Source: Nematostella vectensis
Lineage: Eukaryota; Cnidaria; Anthozoa; Actiniaria; Edwardsiidae
Direction of reading: 5' to 3'
DNA length: 64,000 nucleotides
Assembly (NCBI RefSeq): GCF_932526225.1
Contig: NC_064041.1
Location: 1,438,699-1,502,698 of the forward strand
The first letter of the stretch is position 1, and every line of letters begins with the position of its first letter. The position numbers and the translations under genes were made by a program. Under the pieces are notes generated by a model. The model worked only from the letters and a program-made list of their open reading frames with translations, was not told the DNA's origin and ran no database searches. Positions 22,456 through 34,324 of the stretch are shown here, piece by piece.

Positions 22456-24199
22456 GAGAAGTGGGCGACCATTACATACCTGGAGGAGAGGAACCATTAC
22501 ATTCCTGGAGGAGGGGGGACCATTACATACCTGGAGGAGGGGGGATCATTACATACCTGGAGGAGGAGGACCATTACATTCCTGGAGGAGGGGGGACCAT
22601 TACATACCTGGAGGAGGGGGGATCATTACATACCTGGAGGAGGAGGACCATTACATTCCTGGAGGAGGGGGGACCATTACATACCTGGAGAAGGGGGGAC
22701 CATTACATACCTGGAGGAGGGGGGACCATTACATACCTGGAGGAGGGGGACCATTACATACCTGGAGGAGGGGGACCATTACATACCTGGAGGGGGGGCC
22801 ATAACATACCTGGAGGAGAGGAACCATTACATTCCTGGAGGAGGGGGACCATTACATACCTGGAGGAGGGGGACCATTACATACCTGGAGAAGGGGGGAA
22901 CCATTACATTCCTGGAGGAGGGGGACCATTACATACCTGGAGGAGGGGGGACCATTACATACCTGGAGGAGGGGGACCATTACATACCTGGAGGAGGGGG
23001 GACCATTACATACCTGGAGTAGGGGGACCATTACATACCTGGAGGAGGGGGACCATTACATACCTGGAGGAGGGGGACAATTACATAACTGGAGGAGGGG
23101 TACCAATACATACCTGGAGGAGGGGGACCATTACATACCTGGAGGAGGGGGACCATTACATACATGGAGGAGGGGAACAATTACATACCTGGAGGAGGGG
23201 GACCATTACATACCTGGAGGAGGGGGACCATTACATACCTGGAGGAGGGGGACCATTACATTCCTGGAGGAGGGGGGACAATTACATACCTGGAGGAGGG
23301 GGACCATTACATACCTGAAGGAGGGAGACCATTACATACCTGGAGGAGGGGGACCATTACATACCTGGAGGAGGAGGACAATTACATACCTGGAGGAGGG
23401 GGCACCATTACATACCTGGAGGAGGGGTACCAATACATACCTGGAGGAGGGGGACCATTACATACCTGGAGGAGGGGGACCATTACATACATGGAGGAGG
23501 GGAACAATTACATACCTGGAGGAGGGGGACCATTACATACCTGGAGGAGGGGGACCATTACATACCTGGAGGAGGGGGACCATTACATTCCTGGAGGAGG
23601 GGGGACAATTACATACCTGGAGGAGGGGGACCATTACATACCTGAAGGAGGGAGACCATTACATACCTGGAGGAGGGGGACAATTACATACCTGGAGGAG
23701 GGGGACCATTACATACCTGGAGGAGGGGGGACAATTACATACCTGGAGGAGGGGGACAATTACATACCTGGAGGAGGGGGGACCATTACATACCTGGAGG
23801 AGGGGTACCAATACATACCTGGAGGAGGGGGACCATTACATACCTGGAGGAGGGGGACCATTACATACATGGAGGAGGGGAACAATTACATACCTGGAGC
23901 AGGGGGACCATTACATACCTGGAGGAGGGGGACCATTACATACCTGGAGGAGGGGGGACAATTACATACCTGGAGGAGGGGGACCATTACATACCTGAAG
24001 GAGAGGGACAATTACATACCTGGAGGAGGGGGACAATTACATACCTGGAGGAGGGGGACCATTACATACCTGGAGGAGGGGGGACAATTACATACCTGGA
24101 GGAGGGGGCACCATTACATACCTGGAGGAGGGGGGACAATTACATACCTGGAGGAGGGGGGACAATTACATACCTGGAGGAGGGGGCACCATTACATAC
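22456..24199. repeat. 25-bp minisatellite carrying splice donors on the minus strand
   Basis: About 70 tandem units of 25-26 bp (ttacatacctggaggagggg plus gacca). Read on the minus strand, most units contain CTCCAG|GTATGTAA, a good 5' splice site. A minority have ttcctgg, which destroys it. The Gly/Glu/His/Tyr-rich frames on the + strand are repeat artefacts. Confidence 0.95.
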
Positions 24200-24224
24200 G
24201 TATATAATGTATATAACTATGAAT

Positions 24225-24896
<672 letters not shown>

Positions 24897-24900
24897 TTGT

Positions 24901-25165
24901 CTAAATACCTGGAGGGGGGCATTCCATATCTGAATAGGGGGATATTACATATCTGAATGGGGGGGGGCATTACATATCTGAATGGGGGGTCCATTACATA
25001 TCTGAATGGGGGGTCCATTACATATCTGAATGGGGGGTCCATTACATATCTGAATGGGGGTCCATTACATATCTGAACGGGGGTCCATTACATATCTGAA
25101 TGGGGGTCCATTACATATCTGAATGGGGGTCCATTACATATCTGAATGGGGGGAACATTATATAC
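24901..25165. repeat. 24-bp minisatellite, diverged continuation of the 25-bp array
   Basis: About eleven units (ccattacatatctgaatggg plus gggt). On the minus strand each has CAG|ATATGTAA, that is, the donor of the left array with its G changed to A. The first unit after the LINE still reads acctggagg, so both arrays appear to be one older array. Confidence 0.9.
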
Positions 25166-25220
25166 CTGTAGGTGCTGGGCCTACCTGTCGGCGGCAGAGG
25201 GGTTGGCGTTGCAGTTCCAC
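25166..25220 (-). CDS. candidate upstream exon of the 7TM receptor
   Basis: On the minus strand, an acceptor (tatattcaag) at 25221-25222 is followed by 36 or 55 open bases, depending on whether the donor at 25185 (GACAG|GTAGGC) or 25166 (CTACAG|GTATAT) is used. Possible products are short Cys/Asn-rich or Pro/Thr-rich linkers. It lies directly upstream (minus sense) of the donor-bearing arrays. Evidence is only splice consensus and openness. Confidence 0.3.
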
Positions 25221-25931
25221 CTTGAATATAAAATGCTTTCATTAAGGATTATCAAACATCTGTGTGTAAATATTTCTTTTGACTTGGCGTTTCAGTCGAT
25301 AAAAGATAACAAATATAGCATGCATGAAGAAATCATGATTAGCAGTAGTAAGTGCGCTTCATTTAATTCTAAGTGTTAAATTAAGTCAAACATTTTCCCT
25401 AAACTTAATGTATGCACGCTTTGCATAATCTTCCGCAGGATTTGAATGCAATGCACCATGCGCCGTGGAAAGGCGCCACTTACATGAACCAATATGCATT
25501 ACCCAGACAAGGTTTACATAAGGTTGACGTGTGCGAAAAAGGTGTTACCTGTCATGTTTGACCCTAACCATACATACACGTATATCTACACGCATATCTG
25601 CACCCTGCAAAATCCATGGTGATGTATAGAGTGGTACCTCAATTAAGCGGCCACCTTGGGGAGACCGTGCTAAAACAAGGTGCCTTCTAAATGGTCTAAA
25701 ATGAGCCGGGGCCAGCGCGGGAAATCAGTGATATTCTAATCAAAGGGCTCTGTGAACCAACTCGTGAATGCAAATTTGTTTTTCTAGTTATTTTCTTGTG
25801 TGCATAAAACATATACAGGATGAATTTTGAACAAAGGATGAACACATCCAAGATTCTGGGAGTACCAATGTCCTTTCTTTTCGATGTGATGAAACACCAA
25901 CAAAAAGTAAAGAAAAAAATAAAAAAAAAAT

Positions 25932-26012
25932 AGACGTCACAAGTAGGGATTGAACCTCCGGTCTCTGACGTCTTAGACAAGCGGCAAAACCACTATACCA
26001 CTGAGGCATTGC
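25932..26012 (-). mobile_element. tRNA-Asp-derived SINE head or tRNA pseudogene
   Basis: Read on the minus strand: A-box tggtatagtgg, an anticodon-loop-like ttGTCta, the segment agagaccgg, B-box ggttcaatccc, and ~20 bases later a long T/A-rich run usable as a pol III terminator. The order and the GTC resemble tRNA-Asp, but the acceptor arms do not pair, so a functional tRNA is unlikely. Confidence 0.65.
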
Positions 26013-26868
26013 CGAAGTAACCGCTGAGTAAAATTAGTTTTTATCCTAATTGGTATCTCACCGTTCGAACTGCTTTTGCTAGCATGTCAAATTTTGCCCT
26101 ATTCTCTCCGGAAACAGAAGTTAAATACCCGACATAATTAATCAAGCTACAGTCATATGTATTTTAAGCATGTCAACATTCTAGAAATTCGCAAAATCGT
26201 TATTGATCGTTTCTTGATGAATAAGCGTGTTTGAACGAGTTTTGTTTGATATTTAGCACTTAATTTATAAAAAGGAATTATGGAAAAAACAACTTATGAA
26301 AGTCCATACTATTTTTTTTGACCTGCAAACAGAGGCTTTCTTTTATTACCCTGCTAAGAAAGGCCTTGCTAACAGAGGCTTTTCCCTTGTGTTTCTCTGA
26401 CTTTAAAAGTCGTAGCTTTGGCTATCCGCACAAAATCACTCTTTCAGCAAAAATTCAAACAAATAATGCGAAAACCCAGAGATGCGGATCTTCAAGTACT
26501 AGAAGAAGGAGAATTAAAAGCTTTGCTAGCATTTTACTTGTTTTGTAAACTAACAACTTGAATTGGACTGAACCGTAGAATGGTAGAAGATCGACTGACG
26601 TCAGTGACAAAGGCGCATGCGCACGCTCAACCCACATCGAAGACTTTTCTGTAAAAACTAGCTTATATATACTTTATGGCTATATCACGTAATGACCGTA
26701 TTGGTCACAGGTTGGTGACAAGGCTCTTTTATAGTACTTAACTTTAACCGGAAGTTGGTCACCGGAAGTTTACAGGAATATCCAAAAATTGCTATCCAAA
26801 AAAGCACAGAAAGACCACAAAAAGTTTACGGATGATCGATCCAACGATCTGACAAAAGTCCCTCCAAT

Positions 26869-26901
26869 AACTCGTAAATGCTTTGCAAGCATTCACGAGT
26901 T
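26869..26901. repeat. short hairpin
   Basis: aactcgtaaatgctt and aagcattcacgagtt form 15-bp arms (one mismatch) around a 3-base loop. Confidence 0.7.
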
Positions 26902-27588
26902 AAAAAGCGAAAAAATGATTTTTGAGTGGACTACCAATTATGGTATGTAATGTCCTAATAAGGAATTGACCGAGCGAGCTAGAAAAACAACAGTTTTCAA
27001 AACAAGATTGATTGATATGCTTTGTCGGTTCAGAAGAAAAGAAATGAAACTGAAAATACCCTTACATTAAGCCACGGAATGTCATATTCTACTCTTGAAT
27101 GCTCCTTGAAGTCGAATTTCTATCGCTCTCAAAAGTAACCTGCCCATTTGTATCATCATTTTTTTTTCACTATTTTGAGCGCTATTTTGGATTTTAAGCA
27201 ACAAATAGGAAACAATGGGTAAATCCAAGATGCCGTCCAAGATGGCGGTTATGGTTGCTGTGCTTATTTTCGCGACACCACCAGTAAGCAGGCTCTTTTA
27301 GCTCAGTCGTTGCCACTAGTTACGCTTCTAAGAAAATACTTTATTTCACAAACCTAGTGCTCGGTATACCTGAACATGTAAATCTCTCCTCTCTCCGGCA
27401 CAGCGGACAGTGTGGATTTCGTCGTCGCGTACTGCTTCGACCGGGAAGATAAGGGAGTGAATATAACCCACAGATGGGAAATGCACATTTGGCGGCCTTA
27501 GCGTGAAGACGCGTTTTTGTAGGGCTGTCCGCCAACTCATGCTTTTCGCGAAGGAGCGCTAGAATAGTTTGCATACAGAAGTGTTTTA

Positions 27589-28449
27589 ATGAACAAGCGT
27601 AAGGAACGAGGATCCAGTAGCTCTAGTGCCTCAACGGTATCGCCCCAGCCAAAAAAGGTTATGGAAGTATTTGAGAAGGAAACAATGGCGGAGAATGGGG
27701 AAGTTAGCAAGTCTCTGAAAAGCAGCCAGTGACACTTGAGTCAATCTGGTTAGTCCTTTTAGAAGTTCAAGCAAAAACCTAAGGTTTAAAGGAAGAAGTT
27801 GGGGATTTGAAGAGAGCATTTAATGTGCAGGAGGAGCAAATAAAGGATTTGGAGAAGAAGAGTGTGGCGCTAGACACGAGGGTTTCCACTCTCGGGAAAC
27901 TTGTTGTCCGAGTTGAGGAAAACGCGGCGAAAGAAGAATACATAGAAAAGTTGGAGGTTAAGCTACATTCATTGGAACAATATACCAGGAAGAACCCGAT
28001 AGAGGGGGTGCCGAGCGGCACTTCTTCATGCGAGGAAGTCGTAATAAATATGGCAAGAATGTTGAAGGTGGATATCAAGACGGAGGATATTGAAATTTCA
28101 CACCGGCTAAAGAAAAGGAAGCAAGAAGAGTTAAGTCCTATTATAGCTAAGTTTATTTGTCACAAGAAAAAAGCGGCGTTCTTAAAAGCTAGGAAAGGCC
28201 TTAAAGATGTGCGGTACTGGGATTTGAATCTCGGGCTGGAAACCAGCGTGCATTGCGAAGCTTTATGGGCGCATATTTATCAATGAAAATCTATCGCCAG
28301 CTAGAAGAAGGATCTTGGGGAGAGCATTGGCTATGAGGAAGAAGAAGATGCTGTTCAGTGCTTGGTCGATAGACGGAAATATTTTCATCAAGAGGTCAGA
28401 ACAAGGGATGGTTGAAAAAGTCGAGTCTCTGCAAACCCTGGACACAGCT
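27589..28449 (+). pseudogene. LINE ORF1 (coiled-coil RNA-binding protein), broken
   Basis: Starts MNKRKERGSSSSSAS at 27589 and stops at a TGA near 27730. A second frame from 27807 has a coiled coil (EEQIKDLEKK, EEYIEKLEVKLHSLEQYTRK) and a basic nucleic-acid-binding half (ISHRLKKRKQEE, IIAKFICHKKKAAFLKAR). A further frame after ~28290 carries the C-terminal basic segment. At least two frameshifts or nonsense changes. Confidence 0.75.
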
Positions 28450-28987
28450 TGAGAACTTGAGAACGGTACAAAATGCATAATTACTGTAAGTAATTATTTT
28501 GTTGTTAAGTCGTAACTGTAGGACTTGTTTATCTTTCTGTTCTTCATTAACGGAAAAGTTTGAAAATGGGTCAGTGACGCTTGAAAGAAAGTTTTAGTGC
28601 ATTATTGCAAAGCTAGGGCAGTTTTAAGGACGGTGCAAAATGTATGATTACTGTGATTAATTTTGCTTTGCTCAGTCAAGCTAAAAGGAACTGCCAAAGA
28701 CTAGCTATTTCTTTGTAGTGGCAACGTAAAATTAGAATTTGAGACTATGGTTGGGGAAGTTAAAAATTTTTCTAAAAATATTTAACGTGGTATGAGTCTG
28801 GCAAGGCTCAGTCGGCTGTGGGATCCATGGGTCTGAGCCTTTTGATGAATGCAATTTATTTAATTGTATTCATTCGGATATTTATATCTGTATGTATTGT
28901 GATTGTGAAATGTTTTGTTTTGTCGCGTATTCTATGTTGTATCCCTTGGCTAGAAAAAAAAAATGCGCAATATTATCTTTTTAGATA

Positions 28988-31105
28988 ATGGGTAATGATT
29001 TCGAGTTTAAAATACTTTCTCTTAATGTCCGGGGTCTAGGTGAATATAAAAAAATGTCGGAAATGTTTCATTGGATTAATGGACACGGGGGTGACAGTGG
29101 CGTCTCGTTTTTACAGGAAACGCATAGCACAAAAGAAGTTGAAAATAATTGGAAAAATATAGGGGAGAAATAGCTTTCGCGCATGGAAATTCCAAGAATA
29201 GAGGTGTAGCCATTTTATTTTGGCGTAAACTTAATTACCAATTACAGGATACTGTAGCAGATTCAAATGGGAGGTTTCTGATTATTCGTTGTAAAATTCA
29301 AAATGGAGACTTCCTACTTCTTATTTCTTATGCTCCGAACGATGAAGCATCACAGGTCTTGTTGTTTAAGGAAATTCAAATCAAACTTCAGTCGCAAGCG
29401 TATACAGGTTCGCCTAATATTGTGTGGGGAGGTGATTTTAATTTTGTTTTTAACTTGGAGTTGGAAGCAGTTTTTGGTAATCCTAAGTAACACCGCTCAA
29501 TTGCAGCGGTTTAAATAATGTTGGATGAATATAACTTATGTGATATTTGGAGACTTCGAAATCCAACAATAAAGCGATATACGTGGAGAGGCTCGGCACA
29601 GGGAAAACGAAGTTCCCAGGGAAATTAATTCATCGTAGGCTTGATTATCTGTTTGTCTCTGATGACCTCCAATCATCTATTTACAGGTGCGATATCATCC
29701 CAGCACCCTCGACGGATCATTCGGCGTTTACAGTAGAAATTATGGCTGACTGTAACGTTAGAAGAGGGCCATCTTTTTGGAAATTTAATAATTCCTTATT
29801 AGAAAACAGTGGTTACGTAAATGAGTTAACAAAATGCATAGATATTTGGAAACAAGAGTTAGTTGAAGAAGGAATTGATAATTCGCAATTAAAGTGGGAG
29901 GTTATGAAATACAAGATAAGGAAATTTAGTATTAGTTTTTCGAAAACATTGGCGCGTAAACGACGGGAAAATTACAGAGAATTAGAAGAGGAGTTAAAAG
30001 TTATTGAAAACAGTTGGGTGGACTGAAAATGATGAACTATCAAAAAGGCATGAAATAGCATTGCGTAATTTGGATGAGTTGAGTAATTACTTACAGAAGG
30101 TTTAATTATCCGGTCGAAAGCTGAATGGCACGAGTTAGGGGAAAAACACAGTATTTTTTGTCCTTGGAGAGACGCAACAAATCTAAAACTCATATTAAAA
30201 AAAATTGTGGAAGATGGTAAGGAACTTTCAGGGCAGGCAGATATCATTCAAAATCTTCAGAGTTATTTCAGCAGGCTATATGAAAGGAAAAGTGTAAAAA
30301 CAGAGGAGGAGTGCCTTACGTTTTTGTCGGAACTAAACATACCGCGACTTCAGGCACCACATAGGAATAAATGTGAAGGCCTTCTATCGGTGACTGAATG
30401 TTTCAATAGCTTGAACCAGATGGGTGCGTCGAAAACTCCGGGTGTCGATGGACTAACGAAAGAATTTTATATCGCGTTTTGGTCTGCCTTAGGCACAGAT
30501 TTGGTCAAATCTCTTAATCATGGTTTTACACAAGGCCGTCTAAGTACAACCCAGCGGCAGATGATAGTAACATTGTTGGAGAAACCAAATAAGGAAACAA
30601 GGTCTCTTAATGCCTGGCGCCCTATAAGCCTGATAAACGTTGATTCTAAAATATGCAGCAAAGTACTATGCAATCGTTTGGTAGATACTCTTCCGTCCTT
30701 GATTCACACTGATCAGGCAGCATTTGTTAAAGGTAGAACGATAGACGAACCAATTAGAATTATAGAAGATGTGATGAATTATGTAAAAAATAGAAATGAA
30801 TCGTACATAATGTTTGCAGCCGATTTTGAAAAGGCTTTTGATTCTATAGAACACTCTTTTATCTATGCAACCTTGAGACAGTTTGATTTTGGCGAGAATT
30901 TTATTAGGTGAATTCAAGTTCTTTTAACAGATAACGTTAGCTCTATTTTGAATAACGGTCACGCTACTACCTTCTTCCAGCTAGGCAGAGGAACAGAACA
31001 TGGAGATCCAATGTCACCGTATTTATTTATCTTAGTGTTGGAGGTATTAGCAATTATGGTTAGGTCATCTCCGGAGGTAAAAGGCCTGAAAATCGTAAAG
31101 TCTTA
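28988..31105 (+). pseudogene. LINE ORF2 (AP-endonuclease plus reverse transcriptase), broken
   Basis: The endonuclease begins FKILSLNVRGL and FLQETH (28988-29173), shifts frame to 29149-29490 (ILFWRK, WGGDFNF) and then to 29547-30026 (HRRLDYLFVS, STDHSAF). The RT frame at 30207-30911 has TPGVDGL, WRPISLINVD, AFVKGRTI and FAADFEKAFDSIEH; a TGA at 30909 interrupts it, and the frame then continues to 31105 with GTEHGDPMSPYLF. The (F/Y)xDD box is missing and the copy is inactive. Confidence 0.88.
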
Positions 31106-31329
31106 AAATTAATCTAACAAAATCTGCAGGATGGCTGGGCGCAAAAAATAAAGATAGGAAAAGGCAAGGCATTAAGTGGGTAGATCTTCACTAAAAAGAT
31201 ATTACAATTTTAGGGATTTATTTTTCATATAATGAGAGACTGTTTGATGAAAATAACTTTAAGCGCAATTTTGAGAGATTTAAATCCGTGTTAGAAGTTT
31301 GGAAGTTGCGGACATTAACACTCTATGGA

Positions 31330-32148
31330 CAGTGCGGAACATTACCATTTTTGGTTATATTTGATAAACAATCTGATTAACCAATCAGAGATGAGTATTA
31401 CTATGCCCAGTCTCAAGCGGACACGCCTCAACTTAGAGTGGAAAAACAAAATGGCGGTTCCGTCGAATCGGGAAAATCATGTTGAACGCCGCTTTTTAAC
31501 TCTCTGCTAGCAGTGATTTCTTCTTATCTGTTTAAGCAGGGATTTCACCGACTCAGTGGGTCATATATACCCTATTTGTGTTGTTTCTCATCGGCGACAG
31601 ACCTCATTTGCAGGGTTATTTTTACTACTTCACCGAATCGTACTGTAATGAACGCGGAAGGGTAAGCCACTGCTAGCAGGGTATAACATTGATCACCAAT
31701 TATCTAGTTGTACGTTTCATCAAGTCATACAAATTCACAAAATTTCCCTGGATTTATCTTGCTTTCGCACTCGGAATGAAGACACTCCAAGAAAAATTTT
31801 AGCTGGGATATTGAAACTAAAATGAATCTTATACAGAATGGCAGCGAGTCTCATTAAAAAAAATGAAGCTAAATCGTATACAGATTGGCCGTGAGTCAAT
31901 GTTTATTGTATGCAATTTAAAGACACTACATGAAAGTACTGTTTAAATGTTTATATTTGATCCTGGAATAAATAGATTTGCTATGATCAGTAAATCTCAG
32001 GGATGGCAGTCATTATTCATTGCTGCATTAGTTTGCTATTACTCGTTGTAAAAAAAGTCCTTACCACAAATGCTCACATTATGGCTTTTTTTATAAATGG
32101 ATTCTAGAGGGGGCACTTGTTTGAGGGGCTATGTAATGTGCTTATTCA
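31330..32148. other. insertion block between LINE halves, first segment
   Basis: No coding gene. Includes ctctctgctagcagtg (31500) and cactgctagcaggg (31670) as an inverted pair ~170 bp apart, suggesting a small foldback or MITE. The rest is AT-rich and unassigned. Confidence 0.5.
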
Positions 32149-32685
32149 ATGAGGTGTGTATGTATACCTCGGTGTCAGGCAGACTGGTTTTCAGCTAACA
32201 AATTATCTATTGATATAAAAAAGTCTAATTATATGATATTTAGACCACGGCAAAAAAGGCAAACACTTGAAGTTGATGTATGTATTGGCCATCATTATAT
32301 TTCGCAGGTTGAAGAAACAGTTTTTCTAGTGTCGTTTTAGACGAACATTTGACGTGTATCCACATATTTCTAATGTTACTAGGAAAGTCTCCAAAGCAGT
32401 GGGACTAAAATACTTCCTCGATACTTTGACAATATATTTTTTCAACTAGTATATTGAATTTTTCCTTTTTTTGACTTTTTGTATGTGTGTATGTGTTTTT
32501 TATATAAAATCATAGTTCAGGTATATTAGTATGTAATCTCCTTATTTATATTTAGCCATGACTTAATATTATGTTTTTTTTTCTTATAAATGGGGAGGAC
32601 TGTCTCGTAGAAGCCTTATATATTTAATGTACTTATTGTAAATATGTGGCAAATAAAAAAAACTTGAAAACTTGAAAAACTTGTC
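32149..32685 (+). mobile_element. CR1/Jockey-like LINE 3' fragment
   Basis: A 5'-truncated RT C-terminal segment (WFSANKLSIDIKKSNYMIFR, then ISQVEETVFLV) with stops and frameshifts up to ~32460. A 3' UTR follows and ends in ataaaaaaaacttgaaaact repeats typical of a LINE tail. Confidence 0.7.
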
Positions 32686-32779
32686 AGAACCATCCCCAAA
32701 GGACTTCATTGTATCCAGCTCTGTTTTCATCATGATTCATTTTATCAAAAAAAGGAAGTTTTGTGACACAAATCGTGCT

Positions 32780-34010
32780 TAATACACAGGTTCTAACACC
32801 AAGTTAGAGCCATTGTGGGTGTATTTCATTGTGTGTGCAGACAAATGGAAAAAGGCATAAAGTGTAAACTAGGGTAAGGAAAAGGCATGGTGAGGGCAAA
32901 GGGGTGGTGACTAAGGGTATGTCTAATTGGGGGTGCTGACACAGGTTGTGAAGATGAAGTAAACTTGTACCATGTTTGATTACTAGGCCTTGGAGATAAT
33001 AGGAGAATAGGAGTGTAGTCATACCCTGGGTACCAGAGGCTCCAAGCTTCACTAGAGCAGATATCATATGGAAAATATCTATTCATATTTGGTGATACTT
33101 CACGCTTATTTTTTTTTCTCGCCAGTCTCTATTATATGCGCAAATATTCTTTTCTTTTTATGAAAAGGGAATTAATTTGATTTGATAGGCAAGTCTGAGT
33201 GTTGAAGCTCCCTTTTAAAACAATAGTGATATTAAAAATTTATATGTTTGGGGTATATAGGTTTGAGTAATTGTTTGGGAGGTAAGTTTCTATACTTGGT
33301 ATATTTTATGTATAGAACTCAGATTTGGGTATTTTTTTTGGGAGAGGGGCTAATTTGACAAAAAGTCCTTATCGCAAATGCTTATTTTAGCACATTATGC
33401 CCTTCTTTTTACCTCTCTTGTACCAGGTTTGATTACTAGGCCTTGGAGATTCTAGGAGTATGATTGTGCAGTCATAGATATCATACTGTATGGAAAATAA
33501 ATATTTATATTTGGTGATACTTCAGGCCCATTTTTTATCTCTGTGCCTATTGCACAGAGTTTGTTTGTTGTCTTTTTTATAAAAATGGAATAAAATTTAT
33601 TTAATAAGCAAATCTGAGAGTTGAAGCCCTCTTATAGCAAGATTTTGTATGCTTGGGCTATAGAATTTAGGTTTGGTTATTTATTTGGGAAGTAAGTTTC
33701 TATGCTTGGTATATTTTATGTATAGAACTCAGGTTCGGGTATTTTTGAGGATGAGTAGGGGGGCTAATTCATCAAATAGTTCTTACTGCAAATGCTTATT
33801 TTAACATATTATGCCCCTCTAGCACTAGATTTTAGAGGGGGCACTGGTTTGAGTGGCTATGTAATGCGCTTTCTCAATGAGGGCTATTTTATGGTGTGTG
33901 CAGACAAATAGGAAAAGCATAGAGTGTAAAATTAAAGGTTGAGAAATGCATGGTAAGGGGAGTGAGGTTGTGATGACTGAGGGCATGTCACATGTGGTGT
34001 GCTCACACAA
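32780..34010. repeat. diverged dispersed repeat, about two copies
   Basis: Blocks around 32820-33110 recur at 33420-33530 and 33880-34020: tgtgtgcagacaaat..., gattactaggccttggagat, atttggtgatacttca. No coding capacity. It precedes the BEL LTR. Confidence 0.65.
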
Positions 34011-34042
34011 GGTGCGGAGACAATGATATGGACGACGACGAC

Positions 34043-34321
34043 TGTTAAGGGACTGTATTTTTTTATTTTAAACGAAGAAAAAAGGACAAACTCGTGGCGG
34101 ACAAAACCGAACTGTACAAATCACAGCAACCCTATCCCTAGTCCCGCGCGGTTCGGACACAGGGCTTGCGCGCTTAAATAATGGAAAATGCAAAATCAAC
34201 ATATGTAATCGTTCAAAACACCCCCACCCGTGACGTGATCCGGGGTGAAACGTCACTATCTAACACAGTTCAATATCAATAGCAATAACGTAACTATCGT
34301 CTTAGCTGTTCGGTCATAACA
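34043..34321 (-). repeat. BEL/Pao 3' LTR
   Basis: A 279-bp segment bounded on the minus strand by TGTTATGACCGAACAG and ...CAGTCCCTTAACA, i.e. TG...CA ends with inverted TGTTA/TAACA. It follows the pol stop by a few bases. No partner LTR is in the window. Confidence 0.65.
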
Positions 34322-34324
34322 GTG

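Larger units (their letters stand above)
25221..27270. other. intergenic, repeats only
   Basis: Contains one pogo-like end (25630-25670), a tRNA-like element (25932-26012) and a small hairpin (26869-26901). No coding gene recognised. Confidence 0.6.
27288..31330 (+). mobile_element. L1/Tx1-type LINE, 5' part, decayed
   Basis: A 5' leader is followed by an ORF1 remnant (27589-28449), ORF2 endonuclease (28988-30026) and reverse transcriptase (30207-31105), all broken. The element stops near 31330 after a TLTLYG-like segment. Its 3' part resumes at ~38024, so a ~6.7-kb block separates the two halves. The 31105-31140 junction lacks the expected catalytic (F/Y)xDD segment. Confidence 0.85.

Noticed and set aside
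22311-24207. Two ~340-aa Gly/Glu/Tyr/His repeat proteins
   Set aside because: Frames through the 25-bp satellite; the sense of the gene here is minus.
25932-26012. Functional tRNA-Asp gene
   Set aside because: A and B boxes are present but acceptor stem arms do not pair; better explained as a tRNA-derived SINE head.
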